18,648 bases of DNA from Odoribacter sp036657595 (GCA_036657595.1 JAVXFZ010000051.1:1-18648); one strand, 5' to 3'; shown: positions 7,786 to 15,317, counted from the stretch's first letter. Numbers and translations are program-made. The notes: generated from the letters alone by a model not told the origin.

Positions 7786-9335
7786 GACCAATAAATATTT
7801 TGCCGCATTAAAGTATTACTTGTAAAAGCTGATTTTGATATTGGCAGATACAATGCACCCCGTTCAATATCCGAAGCCGACAATTCGCCAAATGCAGGGG
7901 AAAGTTCATACAGATAGCCATTTCTCACCGCATCATCGTATCGTTGTCCTTCTCCGAACAATTCCCGTTCTCGTTCGCGAAAAATCTCTTTGCGGAGGTC
8001 GTTACTTCCCGCATATTTTCCCAAACCTGCCCGCTCACGAATGGCATTCAAATCTTCGGAAGCTGTCGCTAATCCCAATCGTGCCCGACATTCACCCCGC
8101 AACAAGATCAAATCTGCCAAACGCCACACAATTTTATTTCCTTCCACACCCAAATAAGGACGTTTCGCCTCTTCATTGATCGAAAAAATCGGTTTCCGCC
8201 ATTTATAGAAATAAGCATACGGATCATCGCCATTGTTCTCTTCTGCACCCAAATTCTTCCAAAACTCACTGCGCCGTAAATCAGCCGATTCGGCATACAA
8301 ACTCTTCACCTCGCGACTCTTGATGCGGGCTTTCAAATCGCCGAGTATCCCAAATTGATTGACCACATCGCTTTCCCGATCCGACATCACCGGATAGGTA
8401 ATTAAATAACTTCCCGGTGCAAAATGCCAAGTGGTACTTTCAGTGAAATAATTTCGGTCGATCGCATTGATCTCAATGGCAAAAATCGTTTCCGCACTCC
8501 GCCGGGTATTGCCAAGTACATTCTCACACAAGGTCGCCATCGGCTCTAATTGATAGTAACCCACTTCCTTCTCGATCACCTTTGAAGCCGCCGCTTCCGC
8601 CTCGCGCCAATATTCATTTTCGCCATACAAACCGCCCATCCAAGCATATATATTTGCCATCAGCGTATAGACCGTGCCTAAGCTGGCATATTGTTTTGAG
8701 GTCAATTCATTTCCTTTTGCATTGATCATCATCGGACTATCGTGTGCCGGAAGCACTAACGCCTCTTTCGCACAACGCAACGCCTCTTCTAATACAGCTT
8801 TTGCCGGAGATTTTCCCAGAGGCTGCTTAAATTCGGAATTAGGCACAATCGGCGCGTCGCCCCACATCCGAGCAATCGTATAATAACAAAGCCCTTTTGT
8901 AAACCACGCTTGTGCCAACCAAAACTTAGTCCGCTCCGGTTGAATATTCTTGAATCTAAATTCATTGTCAATCATCATATTCGCCAAATAGATTAAATCG
9001 TAATAATCTTTCCAGCTAACAGACTGATCGAGACTTTCGTGAAGAAATACAGCCGGATCAAGCATTTTCAGTTTTCCTGCAATATTGTCTGTGATACGAG
9101 TGTTGGACGTGTATATATCCGTACAATACAACCCGATCTGATCGTGTATATTCGGCTCTACCGACGCAAATACCTTCCGTTCTGTCGACAAAATATTTGT
9201 AAAAAGAGCTTCCACCTCCGCTTCATTTTGAAAATAATTGGTAAATGTAACCGAATTTTCCGGCTCAATATCCAAAAATGAATTACAAGAAATCAGCGGT
9301 ATCAATAATATCATCGTCATCCATCTACTTTTCAT
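7773..9335 (-). CDS. SusD/RagB-family outer-membrane substrate-binding lipoprotein
   Basis: 520 residues. A short signal peptide ends at lipobox LISC (C17), followed by NSFLDIEPE, the standard SusD beginning. Helical TPR-like regions run through about 60-240, and the C-terminal SusD_RagB signature is clear: WRLADLILLRGECRARL, then LNAIRERAGL, then IFRERERELFGEGQRYDDAVR, ending with LPIS and QNIYW. SusD proteins form a lid over the SusC barrel and capture substrate at the cell surface. RagB members bind peptides and SusD members glycans. The peptidase and absence of glycoside hydrolases nearby favour peptide, but the sequence alone cannot decide. It starts 11 bp after the susC stop codon and overlaps the next gene by 13 bp. 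Confidence 0.95.
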   Translation of the reverse strand: MKSRWMTMILLIPLISCNSFLDIEPENSVTFTNYFQNEAEVEALFTNILSTERKVFASVEPNIHDQIGLYCTDIYTSNTRITDNIAGKLKMLDPAVFLHESLDQSVSWKDYYDLIYLANMMIDNEFRFKNIQPERTKFWLAQAWFTKGLCYYTIARMWGDAPIVPNSEFKQPLGKSPAKAVLEEALRCAKEALVLPAHDSPMMINAKGNELTSKQYASLGTVYTLMANIYAWMGGLYGENEYWREAEAAASKVIEKEVGYYQLEPMATLCENVLGNTRRSAETIFAIEINAIDRNYFTESTTWHFAPGSYLITYPVMSDRESDVVNQFGILGDLKARIKSREVKSLYAESADLRRSEFWKNLGAEENNGDDPYAYFYKWRKPIFSINEEAKRPYLGVEGNKIVWRLADLILLRGECRARLGLATASEDLNAIRERAGLGKYAGSNDLRKEIFRERERELFGEGQRYDDAVRNGYLYELSPAFGELSASDIERGALYLPISKSAFTSNTLMRQNIYWSWKK

Positions 9336-9346
9336 AGCTCTCAGAA

Positions 9347-12300
9347 TTAAAAGTTTATAGTCAAACCAACGGTAAATTTACGAGGTAACGGATAATTACG
9401 CAGGTTATCACTACCATCATAAATACTTACAATCTCCGGGTCCAAACCGGAATAATTGGTCAGTAAAAAAAGATTTTCTATCGTCATAAAAGCCCTCACG
9501 CCTTTCAATCCCATTTTGTTCACGATCTGATCCTCCAAATTATATCCCAACGTCAATTGCTTCAGTCGCAAATGATGTACCTTTTCCAAAGAAGAACGAT
9601 AGACTCCATTGTAAGGGGTTCCCACTCCGAACATTTGCAAACGGGGATACTCAGCTCCCGGCTGTGGCCAATAGGTGGCATCCTTGATTCCAAAAATAGG
9701 ACTGGAACTGGGCGACGGCGCCATTTTCATATCGTCGTAGATTTTATATATATTCCGACCTATCGAATAATTGAATAAAATATTCAAATCGAAATTCTTC
9801 CAACGCAACTCACTGACAATACCTCCGTTCGCAAGGGGTAGCGGACTGGCAGCATAATACTGATCCTCCGGCGTAATTGCACCATCACTATTTAAATCCG
9901 TGATCTTTCTACTCCCCGGCACAAAGATTCTCTCCGCACTGTAAGTGACTCCTTCGTGTAAAGGATAGGGATTCCCCTGTGTATCATAATAGATAGGCAC
10001 TTCATCCATTGAATTATAGAAACCGTGGTCGTCATAAACTTTAATTTGATACAGCGGCTTTCCGATCACATACTGACCAATATCCATCCCGTTGTAGCTT
10101 TTCTCTAATTTATTCCAGTTACGGGCTACATTGATTTTCATCCGCCATTTGACAGCCGTTTCCCGAAGAATGTCAATCTCTGTTTCCACTTCCAATCCTT
10201 GATTAGACGTTTCGACGGCATTTTGCCATTGGCTGCCGTGGAAGAACATATTTCCCGGTAAATTAACCTCGTGAAGTTGAGATTTCGTATAACGCCGATA
10301 CCAATCGACTTTTAGTTTCCACCGATAATCAAAGAAGTCCACATCCAAACCGACATCGTATTGATCGGTTTCCTCCCACGTCAAATCACGGTTGATCATC
10401 CCCCCACTCGGCACCATACCCGTCTGACCCAAGAAAGAATCACCGCCCACTTCCATCAGTCCGTGCGCCAAATAACGCTGACCGAATTTTTGTCCGGAGG
10501 TACCCCAGCTGGCACGGATTTTTCCAAAACTCAACCAGTAACAAGATTTCATAAATTTCTCTTCCGAGAAAGCCCATCCGGCAGATACCGACGGGAATGT
10601 TGCCCAACGAACATTTTCACCGAACACGGAAGAACCATCCCGACGTACCGTCGCCTCAAAGAGATATTTTTTGTCGTAATTATATGAAAAACGACCAAAA
10701 TAACTTTCCAAGCGTTCTTCGGTAAATTCCGATTGATAGCTAAAAGCTGATTTCACATTTCCCGCTCCAATATCTATCAATCCGCTATTTCCTCCCCAAC
10801 CGTTTCCAACGTATTGTATCTTGTCGTTCGGTCCGCCTTCGCCTGAACCTTTATTACTAAACGATTGATCTTTCTGAAAAGAAAGTCCCAACATCACGTC
10901 AAAATTATGCTTCTCGCCCAATGTCAAATTATAATTTAATAAATTCTCATTCAAAAGCATAATATCCTTGGCAATCACCCCTTCAGATTTGGAACGTTTT
11001 TCCGTGCTGATCGTGCTGGGTTCAAAGTGATTTTGATTTTGCTGATTGAAGTCCAAAGAACCGGAGGTTGAAAAGGAAAGTCCCTTCATGATTTCATAAT
11101 TCAAATTCAAACTCAAACGCAAGGTGTAGCTATGGTTTTTTTCCGTCATTGAATTTAATCCCCTCAACACATCTTTTTCCACTTCCCCACTTCCCGGCAA
11201 AAGGGTAGACTCATAAATCGGGTCAACGCTCATCCCCTCGATCTTTGAATTTCCCCCAGAGAGATTCCCTCCCCGACTTCGATCGCTATAAGCAAAATAC
11301 GAACGGGCATCTACGCGCAAACGTTTTGTCGGAGTGACCGTCAGATTCGACATCAAATTCGCTCTGGAGAAACCACTATTCATCATAATACCGGTTTCGT
11401 TGTAATAACCACTCCCGATGATGTATTGCATATTCTCATTTCCTCCCGAAATCTGAATATTCGCATTCCACACGCGTGCCGTCTCAAAAGCATAGCGAAA
11501 CCAGTTGGTTGAATTGTTGTAAAAAGGATTTAAACTATCCTGCAAAATCACCGCATCTTCTCCATTCCCTCCATTCCAAAAATAATCATATTGTCCCCGA
11601 TTTCCTCCGGGACTGTATGCATCGTCATAAGAACCGGGAATCACATATTTTCCCGTTAACGGATCGGTATAAGGAGCCACATAATTACGCAATCCGGTGA
11701 GGTGGTGCAAGCGTTCCTCCCGTCCACCGGTCTGTTGCACGGTCTTCGGCAACCACGATGCGGAATAAGAAGCATTCGCCGTGAAAGTAGCTTTACCGCT
11801 TCGTCCTTTCTTCGTGGTAATCAAGATCACACCATTTCCTGCCCGTGAACCATAGATAGCAGCCGAAGCTGCATCTTTTAATACCTCTATTGATTCGATC
11901 ATTGAAGGGTCGATATCAGAAAGCGTATTGGCACCGGTGACCGGCGATGAAAAAGAATGCACCGGCACCCCATCCACCACATACAAGGGCTCGGCATATT
12001 CCCGTGAGGAGCCTTCGCCTTTTACGAACAATGAATTGTAACCACGAATCGCGACCACCGAACCGCCACCGCCGGGAGAACCCGACATATTATTGATCTC
12101 TACGCCCGCCATTCGCCCTTGTAGCAAATTTTCCAAACTCGGCGAAGGTAATTCTTTGAAATCTTCTGCCTTGATGGATGAAATCGCACTGATCACTTCC
12201 CGTTTCTTTTTTGATCCGTAAGCCGTCACTGTCACCTCGTCCAACTTGGCTGTTTCTTCTTCCAATCTCACATCAATGGGTTTTGTTCCATTGATCGTCA

Positions 12301-12868
12301 CTTTCTTTAATTTAAAGCCAATGAATGAAAACACCAACACCCCTTTCGCTTCCGGCAGCGGAAGCATAAACTCACCGTTCACATCCGTCGCGGTCCCTAC
12401 CGTCGTTCCATCCAAACGCACCGTCACGCCGGGCATCACAATGCCTTTCACATCGGTCACTTTTCCCCTCAACTGCACGATCTGTTGTTGTTGGGGCAGC
12501 GCGTTATTTTTCCGATAGAGAATGATGGTCTTGTCAACAATTCGATAACCAAATCCGGAATTTTTCAGACAAAAGTCCAAGACTTCATTCACGCTTGCCT
12601 CTTTCATCGTCAAAGACAGATTTGAAATTTGCTCCACAGAATGATCATCATAGAAAAAACTAAATTCCGACTGACTCCGGATCGTATTCAGCACACGTTC
12701 CATCGAGACATTCTTTAATTCGATATCCAGTTTTACGTTTTGCGAATAAGTAGCCGCAGTCACATTCATAACAGATATCCACGTCAGTAACAGGCATAAT
12801 TTCATAATCTTTAACTTTTGCTGCCATCTCCAACCTACGGAGTGAGGTAATTTCCAGTTTTTTTTCAT
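9347..12868 (-). CDS. SusC/RagA-family TonB-dependent transporter with STN signalling domain
   Basis: 1173 residues from ATG at 12868. The frame runs on to a TTG at 12910, but the ATG gives MKKNWK and a normal membrane leader, so it is preferred. The signal peptide is long (cleaved near A38-A39, before TYSQ). An STN (secretin/TonB N-terminal) domain follows at about 44-118, then a carboxypeptidase-regulatory-like domain at 132-206 (GKVTD...PGVTVRLDGT...TDVNGEF), a TonB-box-like stretch DEVTVTAYG at 210-218, the plug (about 225-360, with VVDGVP and IEVLKDAASAAIYGSRAGNGVILITTK), and a C-terminal beta barrel ending in KFTVGLTINF with terminal Phe. The STN domain is known from FecA-type receptors that signal to FecR, matching the upstream fecR and sigma genes. 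The protein imports substrate across the outer membrane with SusD. Confidence 0.96.
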   Translation of the reverse strand: MKKNWKLPHSVGWRWQQKLKIMKLCLLLTWISVMNVTAATYSQNVKLDIELKNVSMERVLNTIRSQSEFSFFYDDHSVEQISNLSLTMKEASVNEVLDFCLKNSGFGYRIVDKTIILYRKNNALPQQQQIVQLRGKVTDVKGIVMPGVTVRLDGTTVGTATDVNGEFMLPLPEAKGVLVFSFIGFKLKKVTINGTKPIDVRLEEETAKLDEVTVTAYGSKKKREVISAISSIKAEDFKELPSPSLENLLQGRMAGVEINNMSGSPGGGGSVVAIRGYNSLFVKGEGSSREYAEPLYVVDGVPVHSFSSPVTGANTLSDIDPSMIESIEVLKDAASAAIYGSRAGNGVILITTKKGRSGKATFTANASYSASWLPKTVQQTGGREERLHHLTGLRNYVAPYTDPLTGKYVIPGSYDDAYSPGGNRGQYDYFWNGGNGEDAVILQDSLNPFYNNSTNWFRYAFETARVWNANIQISGGNENMQYIIGSGYYNETGIMMNSGFSRANLMSNLTVTPTKRLRVDARSYFAYSDRSRGGNLSGGNSKIEGMSVDPIYESTLLPGSGEVEKDVLRGLNSMTEKNHSYTLRLSLNLNYEIMKGLSFSTSGSLDFNQQNQNHFEPSTISTEKRSKSEGVIAKDIMLLNENLLNYNLTLGEKHNFDVMLGLSFQKDQSFSNKGSGEGGPNDKIQYVGNGWGGNSGLIDIGAGNVKSAFSYQSEFTEERLESYFGRFSYNYDKKYLFEATVRRDGSSVFGENVRWATFPSVSAGWAFSEEKFMKSCYWLSFGKIRASWGTSGQKFGQRYLAHGLMEVGGDSFLGQTGMVPSGGMINRDLTWEETDQYDVGLDVDFFDYRWKLKVDWYRRYTKSQLHEVNLPGNMFFHGSQWQNAVETSNQGLEVETEIDILRETAVKWRMKINVARNWNKLEKSYNGMDIGQYVIGKPLYQIKVYDDHGFYNSMDEVPIYYDTQGNPYPLHEGVTYSAERIFVPGSRKITDLNSDGAITPEDQYYAASPLPLANGGIVSELRWKNFDLNILFNYSIGRNIYKIYDDMKMAPSPSSSPIFGIKDATYWPQPGAEYPRLQMFGVGTPYNGVYRSSLEKVHHLRLKQLTLGYNLEDQIVNKMGLKGVRAFMTIENLFLLTNYSGLDPEIVSIYDGSDNLRNYPLPRKFTVGLTINF

Positions 12869-12934
12869 AAATTTGTGATGTTTAATTGCATTCTGTTCGG
12901 TCACCTGCAAAATTTCCGACAGAACTTTTAACTC

Positions 12935-12966
12935 AGGGTGATGGTTGGCGAAACAACGATCACCCT
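12935..12966. promoter_or_regulatory. Stable hairpin between fecR and susC
   Basis: AGGGTGAT (12935-12942) pairs with ATCACCCT (12959-12966). After one G-G mismatch the stem continues with GTTG (12944-12947) and CAAC (12954-12957) around a GCGAAA loop, giving 12 paired bases. On the plus strand a T-rich tract follows (12967-12983), so it has terminator shape only in the antisense direction. For the minus-strand operon it lies just after the fecR stop with no T-run behind it. It may stabilise mRNA, act as a processing point between regulator and structural genes, or block antisense readthrough. Confidence 0.55.
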
Positions 12967-12970
12967 ATTT

Positions 12971-14155
12971 TTATTTTATTTTCACGATCAAACTTCTTCC
13001 TGATCTTTCAAACGACACTAATCCATTGCCCTCAATGATCTTCAACAAATCATCAATATGCTCGGTTTTACACATATCCCCCGTATATCGGATCTCCCGT
13101 GCCTCCGGATTTTGATAAAATACTTCGACATCATACCAACGACTCAACTCTTTCAATAATTCCTCCATCCGGCTACTCCTGAACACCAAACGTCCGTCTT
13201 TCCAAGCGGTATAAAGATAACTATCCACCGGATGTTTGCTGATCAGCCCGTTCGTTTTCACCACATTCCCCTGTTCGCCCGGCAGCAAGACAATCGGATG
13301 GTTTTTTTTCGTATCTCTCAATAGCACCGATCCCTCGACCAAGGTCGTAGAAATCACTGTTTCATCCGGATAAGCCCTTAAATTAAATTCTGTCCCCAAG
13401 ACTTCCGTTTCCGTACCTCCTGCCACGACGACAAAGGGCATCTGTGCATTTTTAGCCACCTTGAAGTATGCTTCGCCTTCTAAGTAAACGATTCTCTTTT
13501 CTCCTGTAAATGTAACAGGATAGTGCAAACTGCTCTCTGAATTTAACCAAACACCGGTCCCATCCGCCAAGGTCAAACAATATTCTCCGCCACGAGGAAT
13601 TGATAATTTATTGTATTCAGTCGTCTGAACCGTTGTATCAGGCATCTGACAATAGGATAGCGATTTCCCGACAATATTCAATACTGCTCCCGCTTGCTTT
13701 TTCTCCATCACCGGATCCGTTTCTTTCAATATCATTTTTTCACCGTTTCCCAACACGAGAATGGCATTTTTCTCACTGACCGGTAGACGATCGGCAACCA
13801 CCGTTGTCTCTATCTGTTTGAAATGCGCTAAATAAAGCAGCCCGCCACCCAGCGAAAACAACAAAACAACCATCGCCACGCTCTTGAAAACAATCCGCTG
13901 CAAACGCACCCGCCGCTGCCTTTTATATTGTGCGATAAAAGCCGTACATTCTTTCACACTCTCTATCTGCAAAGCCTCCCTCATCTTCTCTTCCAACCAA
14001 GATTCTTGTTGCATCCGAGCGTAAAGCTTTTTGTTTTTATCGTCCGCCTGCAACCATTCGTCCAGCTTCAAACGTTCCTCCGGCGACAATTCTTCGCGGA
14101 ACGATTTGACCAAGATGGCAGCAAGCTTAAATATATCCGATGTTGAGGAGTTCAT
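12971..14155 (-). CDS. FecR-family anti-sigma factor with DUF4974 domain
   Basis: 394 residues. An N-terminal cytoplasmic part (1-85) carries LSPEERLKLDEWL (23-35), typical of the sigma-binding region of Bacteroidetes FecR proteins. One transmembrane helix runs about 89-111 (FKSVAMVVLLFSLGGGLLYLA). The periplasmic FecR domain spans about 183-280, with IPRGGEYCLTLADGTGVWLNS, YLEGEAYFKV and VLGTEFNLRAY. Residues about 322-392 form the C-terminal DUF4974 domain (FRSSRMEELLKELSRWYDVEV...LLKIIEGN). It should hold the ECF sigma factor inactive or help activate it, and take its signal from the STN domain of the SusC protein encoded next. It starts 72 bp after the sigma stop codon and ends 102 bp before susC, a wider gap than any between the structural genes. 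Confidence 0.95.
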   Translation of the reverse strand: MNSSTSDIFKLAAILVKSFREELSPEERLKLDEWLQADDKNKKLYARMQQESWLEEKMREALQIESVKECTAFIAQYKRQRRVRLQRIVFKSVAMVVLLFSLGGGLLYLAHFKQIETTVVADRLPVSEKNAILVLGNGEKMILKETDPVMEKKQAGAVLNIVGKSLSYCQMPDTTVQTTEYNKLSIPRGGEYCLTLADGTGVWLNSESSLHYPVTFTGEKRIVYLEGEAYFKVAKNAQMPFVVVAGGTETEVLGTEFNLRAYPDETVISTTLVEGSVLLRDTKKNHPIVLLPGEQGNVVKTNGLISKHPVDSYLYTAWKDGRLVFRSSRMEELLKELSRWYDVEVFYQNPEAREIRYTGDMCKTEHIDDLLKIIEGNGLVSFERSGRSLIVKIK

Positions 14156-14179
14156 ATTTTTATCATTTATACACTAAAG

Positions 14180-14204
14180 ACCCCCTTCGGGATGAGAAGG
14201 GGGT
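14180..14204. promoter_or_regulatory. GC-rich hairpin between the sigma factor and fecR genes
   Basis: A perfect 9-bp stem, ACCCCCTTC (14180-14188) with GAAGGGGGT (14196-14204), encloses a 7-nt loop. In the minus-strand transcript it lies between the sigma stop codon (14228) and the fecR start (14155), ending 24 nt before that ATG. No T-run follows on either strand, so it is not a classic intrinsic terminator. It could set the sigma to anti-sigma ratio through partial termination, mRNA processing or control of fecR translation. Confidence 0.55.
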
Positions 14205-14227
14205 ATAAAAAATCAAAAAATATATTT

Positions 14228-14806
14228 TTATTTTGGAAGATTCTCTAAATAGTAGTAAAAAAGGAACATTGATACCGGATCTTTGAGTTTACCGAATAAG
14301 ACCTTTTTCCCTGATTTCTTATACGATTTCACCGTCTCAATGCTAAGACCTAAGATTTCGGCAATTTCTGTATTTCCTTTGCCTTCGAGTGTCAGTAAAA
14401 AGACCTTCCGGGATTGTTCGGGCAATTCTTCTATGGCTTTTTTCAAAAGAGCGAAGACCTCTTCTTCTAAGATTCTGTCGGTATATTCTTCCTCGTCAGG
14501 CTCCTGCTGCTCCATTGTCTGGCAGTAGCGTTTTTTGACATCTTCGTGGCGCAAGTATTTCAAACTCCGATTTTTTACCGCAGCATACAGGTAAATTTTT
14601 AAATTATCAATGCTCTCGAATTTCTCCCGCGCTTGTATCATCCCCACAAAAACATCCTGCACCACATCTTTGGCAACATCGTGATCTTGGACATACGACT
14701 TTGCAAACAATACCAACGGGACGTAGTATTGCTCAAAAAGCAATTTGATCGCGGCTTCATCATAGCGCGACAATTGCTTTAAATACAAAGAATCAGTTAT
14801 TTCCAT
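14228..14806 (-). CDS. ECF-type RNA polymerase sigma-70 factor
   Basis: 192 residues from ATG at 14806. The frame continues five codons upstream to a GTG (14821), but the ATG gives the usual short N-terminus, and a GGGAGGG purine run lies 14 nt before it. Region 2 is at about 21-88 (LFEQYYVPLVLFAKSYV, DVVQDVFVGMI with the region 2.2 DxxQDVF motif, then IDNLKIYLYAAVKNRSLKYLR). The linker is short and region 4 covers about 115-172 (LPEQSRKVFLLTLEGKGNTEIAEILGLSIETVKSYKK, a helix-turn-helix for -35 recognition). The tail is hydrophobic (FLFYYYL, 181-187), common in Bacteroidetes ECF factors. It resembles FecI-type factors paired with FecR and should transcribe the downstream SusCD operon. It is the first gene of the leftward locus. 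Confidence 0.95.
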   Translation of the reverse strand: MEITDSLYLKQLSRYDEAAIKLLFEQYYVPLVLFAKSYVQDHDVAKDVVQDVFVGMIQAREKFESIDNLKIYLYAAVKNRSLKYLRHEDVKKRYCQTMEQQEPDEEEYTDRILEEEVFALLKKAIEELPEQSRKVFLLTLEGKGNTEIAEILGLSIETVKSYKKSGKKVLFGKLKDPVSMFLFYYYLENLPK

Positions 14807-14864
14807 ATCCAAACAAATCACCCTCCCATACAGGAATTTTCACTAAAAAGAACCAAATAGTCTG

Positions 14865-14872
14865 CAAATATA
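14865..14872 (-). promoter_or_regulatory. -7 promoter element of the sigma factor gene
   Basis: On the minus strand the sequence TATATTTG exactly fits the Bacteroidetes -7 consensus TAnnTTTG. It lies about 60 nt before the sigma ATG (14806), leaving a leader of roughly 50 nt. No TTTG is found at the usual 19-21-nt distance upstream, so the -33 half is missing or weak. If real, the housekeeping sigma factor makes the ECF factor. Confidence 0.4.
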
Positions 14873-14892
14873 ATTATTTAAAATGGAACACC

Positions 14893-15030
14893 TTATTTAT
14901 CAAGCCACACAATTGAAATACATTTACTTAAATTTTGCAAATATGCCTTTTGTTTTGCCCATCCATAGCTTTCCTCCATATCCGCCCGCTCCCTGTTATA
15001 CATTTCCATCAGTAATCTTTTGATTATCAT
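14893..15030 (-). CDS. Doubtful 45-residue ORF upstream of the sigma gene
   Basis: From ATG at 15030 this frame encodes 45 residues: MIIKRLLMEMYNRERADMEE, then a segment with W24, Y30 and C37, ending in VWLDK. It is charged at the start with a normal-looking residue mix, has no signal peptide, and belongs to no family I recognise. It ends 86 bp before the sigma gene, on the same strand. No clear ribosome binding site or own promoter was seen; its 5' end abuts the repeat cluster, into which the frame continues open to a TTG at 15201. It could be a small protein, a remnant of a decayed gene, or chance. Confidence 0.22.
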   Translation of the reverse strand: MIIKRLLMEMYNRERADMEESYGWAKQKAYLQNLSKCISIVWLDK

Positions 15031-15053
15031 TTTGTTCCGGTCGTACCCCCGAT

Positions 15054-15118
15054 GTAGTCTCGGTGTATCCCCTTCGTTTCGAAACGACGAGGATACGAAG
15101 GGAATACGACGAGAATAC
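15054..15118. repeat. Nested inverted repeats with a 32-bp near-palindrome
   Basis: Positions 15065-15096 form a 32-bp palindrome centred between 15080 and 15081 with 14 of 16 base pairs matching; its core TCGTTTCGAAACGA is perfect. A second, longer register pairs 15054-15077 with 15095-15118, matching 20 of 24 positions around a 17-nt spacer. Because of this symmetry both strands encode related peptides in one frame each, sharing a V-S-x-S-F-R-N-x-x-D-T pattern. It could be a REP- or MITE-like element, a large operator, or the remnant of a foldback element; the sequence alone does not decide. Confidence 0.75.
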
Positions 15119-15120
15119 GA
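15088..15120. repeat. Three 11-bp tandem repeat units
   Basis: Units CGAGGATACGA (15088-15098), AGGGAATACGA (15099-15109) and CGAGAATACGA (15110-15120) follow each other without gaps and share the ending ATACGA. The 11-bp period is close to one helical turn, which would place the same face of each unit on one side of the DNA. They overlap the right arm of the inverted repeat. Confidence 0.7.
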
Positions 15121-15126
15121 GCGAAA

Positions 15127-15168
15127 GGTAGCGATACCCAAACCATTCCCAAACGATTGGGTAGCGAT
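15127..15168. repeat. Direct repeat GGTAGCGAT enclosing a 7-bp inverted repeat
   Basis: GGTAGCGAT occurs at 15127-15135 and again at 15160-15168, 33 bp apart. Between them TACCCAA (15135-15141) can pair with TTGGGTA (15157-15163) across a 15-nt loop. This adds a second structured unit next to the larger palindrome and is followed at once by the leader region of the transporter gene. Confidence 0.6.
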
Positions 15169-15249
15169 GATAGGAGGAAGAATAGCTGCGATAAGAAACA
15201 AATTGCAAACGATGAAGGTAAGTTTAAAGTGTAATATATCAGTCCTTTT

Positions 15250-15280
15250 TTTGTATTCTACTCACAGTTTTCTACTTTTA
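15250..15280 (+). promoter_or_regulatory. Bacteroidetes-type promoter of the phosphate transporter gene
   Basis: A -33 element TTTG (15250-15253) is followed after exactly 19 nt by TACTTTTA (15273-15280), one base off the -7 consensus TAnnTTTG. Transcription would start near 15286, leaving about 30 nt of A-rich leader before the ATG at 15318. Confidence 0.6.
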
Positions 15281-15317
15281 CGCCCGTAAATGATCAAGTC
15301 TTAAAAAAATACAAAAA

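Larger units (their letters stand above)
14807..15317. other. Divergent intergenic region between the sigma and transporter genes
   Basis: About 510 bp without a convincing gene separate the leftward sigma gene from the rightward phosphate transporter gene. It holds a -7-like element for the sigma gene (14865-14872), a doubtful 45-codon ORF (14893-15030), a dyad-symmetric repeat cluster (15054-15168) and a promoter for the transporter (15250-15280). Several frames on both strands are open through the repeat cluster, which follows from its symmetry and its lack of TA-rich stop trinucleotides and is not evidence of coding. No tRNA-like cloverleaf was seen. Confidence 0.7.

Noticed and set aside
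12869..12910. N-terminal extension of the SusC protein to a start at 12910
   Set aside because: The codon at 12910 is TTG, while the in-frame ATG at 12868 gives a normal positively charged leader and signal peptide.
12908..12915. AAATTTTG on the minus strand as a -7 element for susC
   Set aside because: One base off consensus and without TTTG at the proper distance; an ECF-controlled promoter need not match this consensus anyway.
14180..14204. Intrinsic terminator between the sigma and fecR genes
   Set aside because: The stem is strong, but neither strand has a T-run directly after it; kept only as a regulatory hairpin.
15088..15120. CRISPR-like array
   Set aside because: Units are 11 bp, directly adjacent with no spacers, and degenerate; no cas gene is in the window.
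15020..15289. Plus-strand open frame of 89 codons through the repeat cluster
   Set aside because: It owes its openness to the palindromic repeats, has no ribosome binding site and overlaps the transporter promoter.
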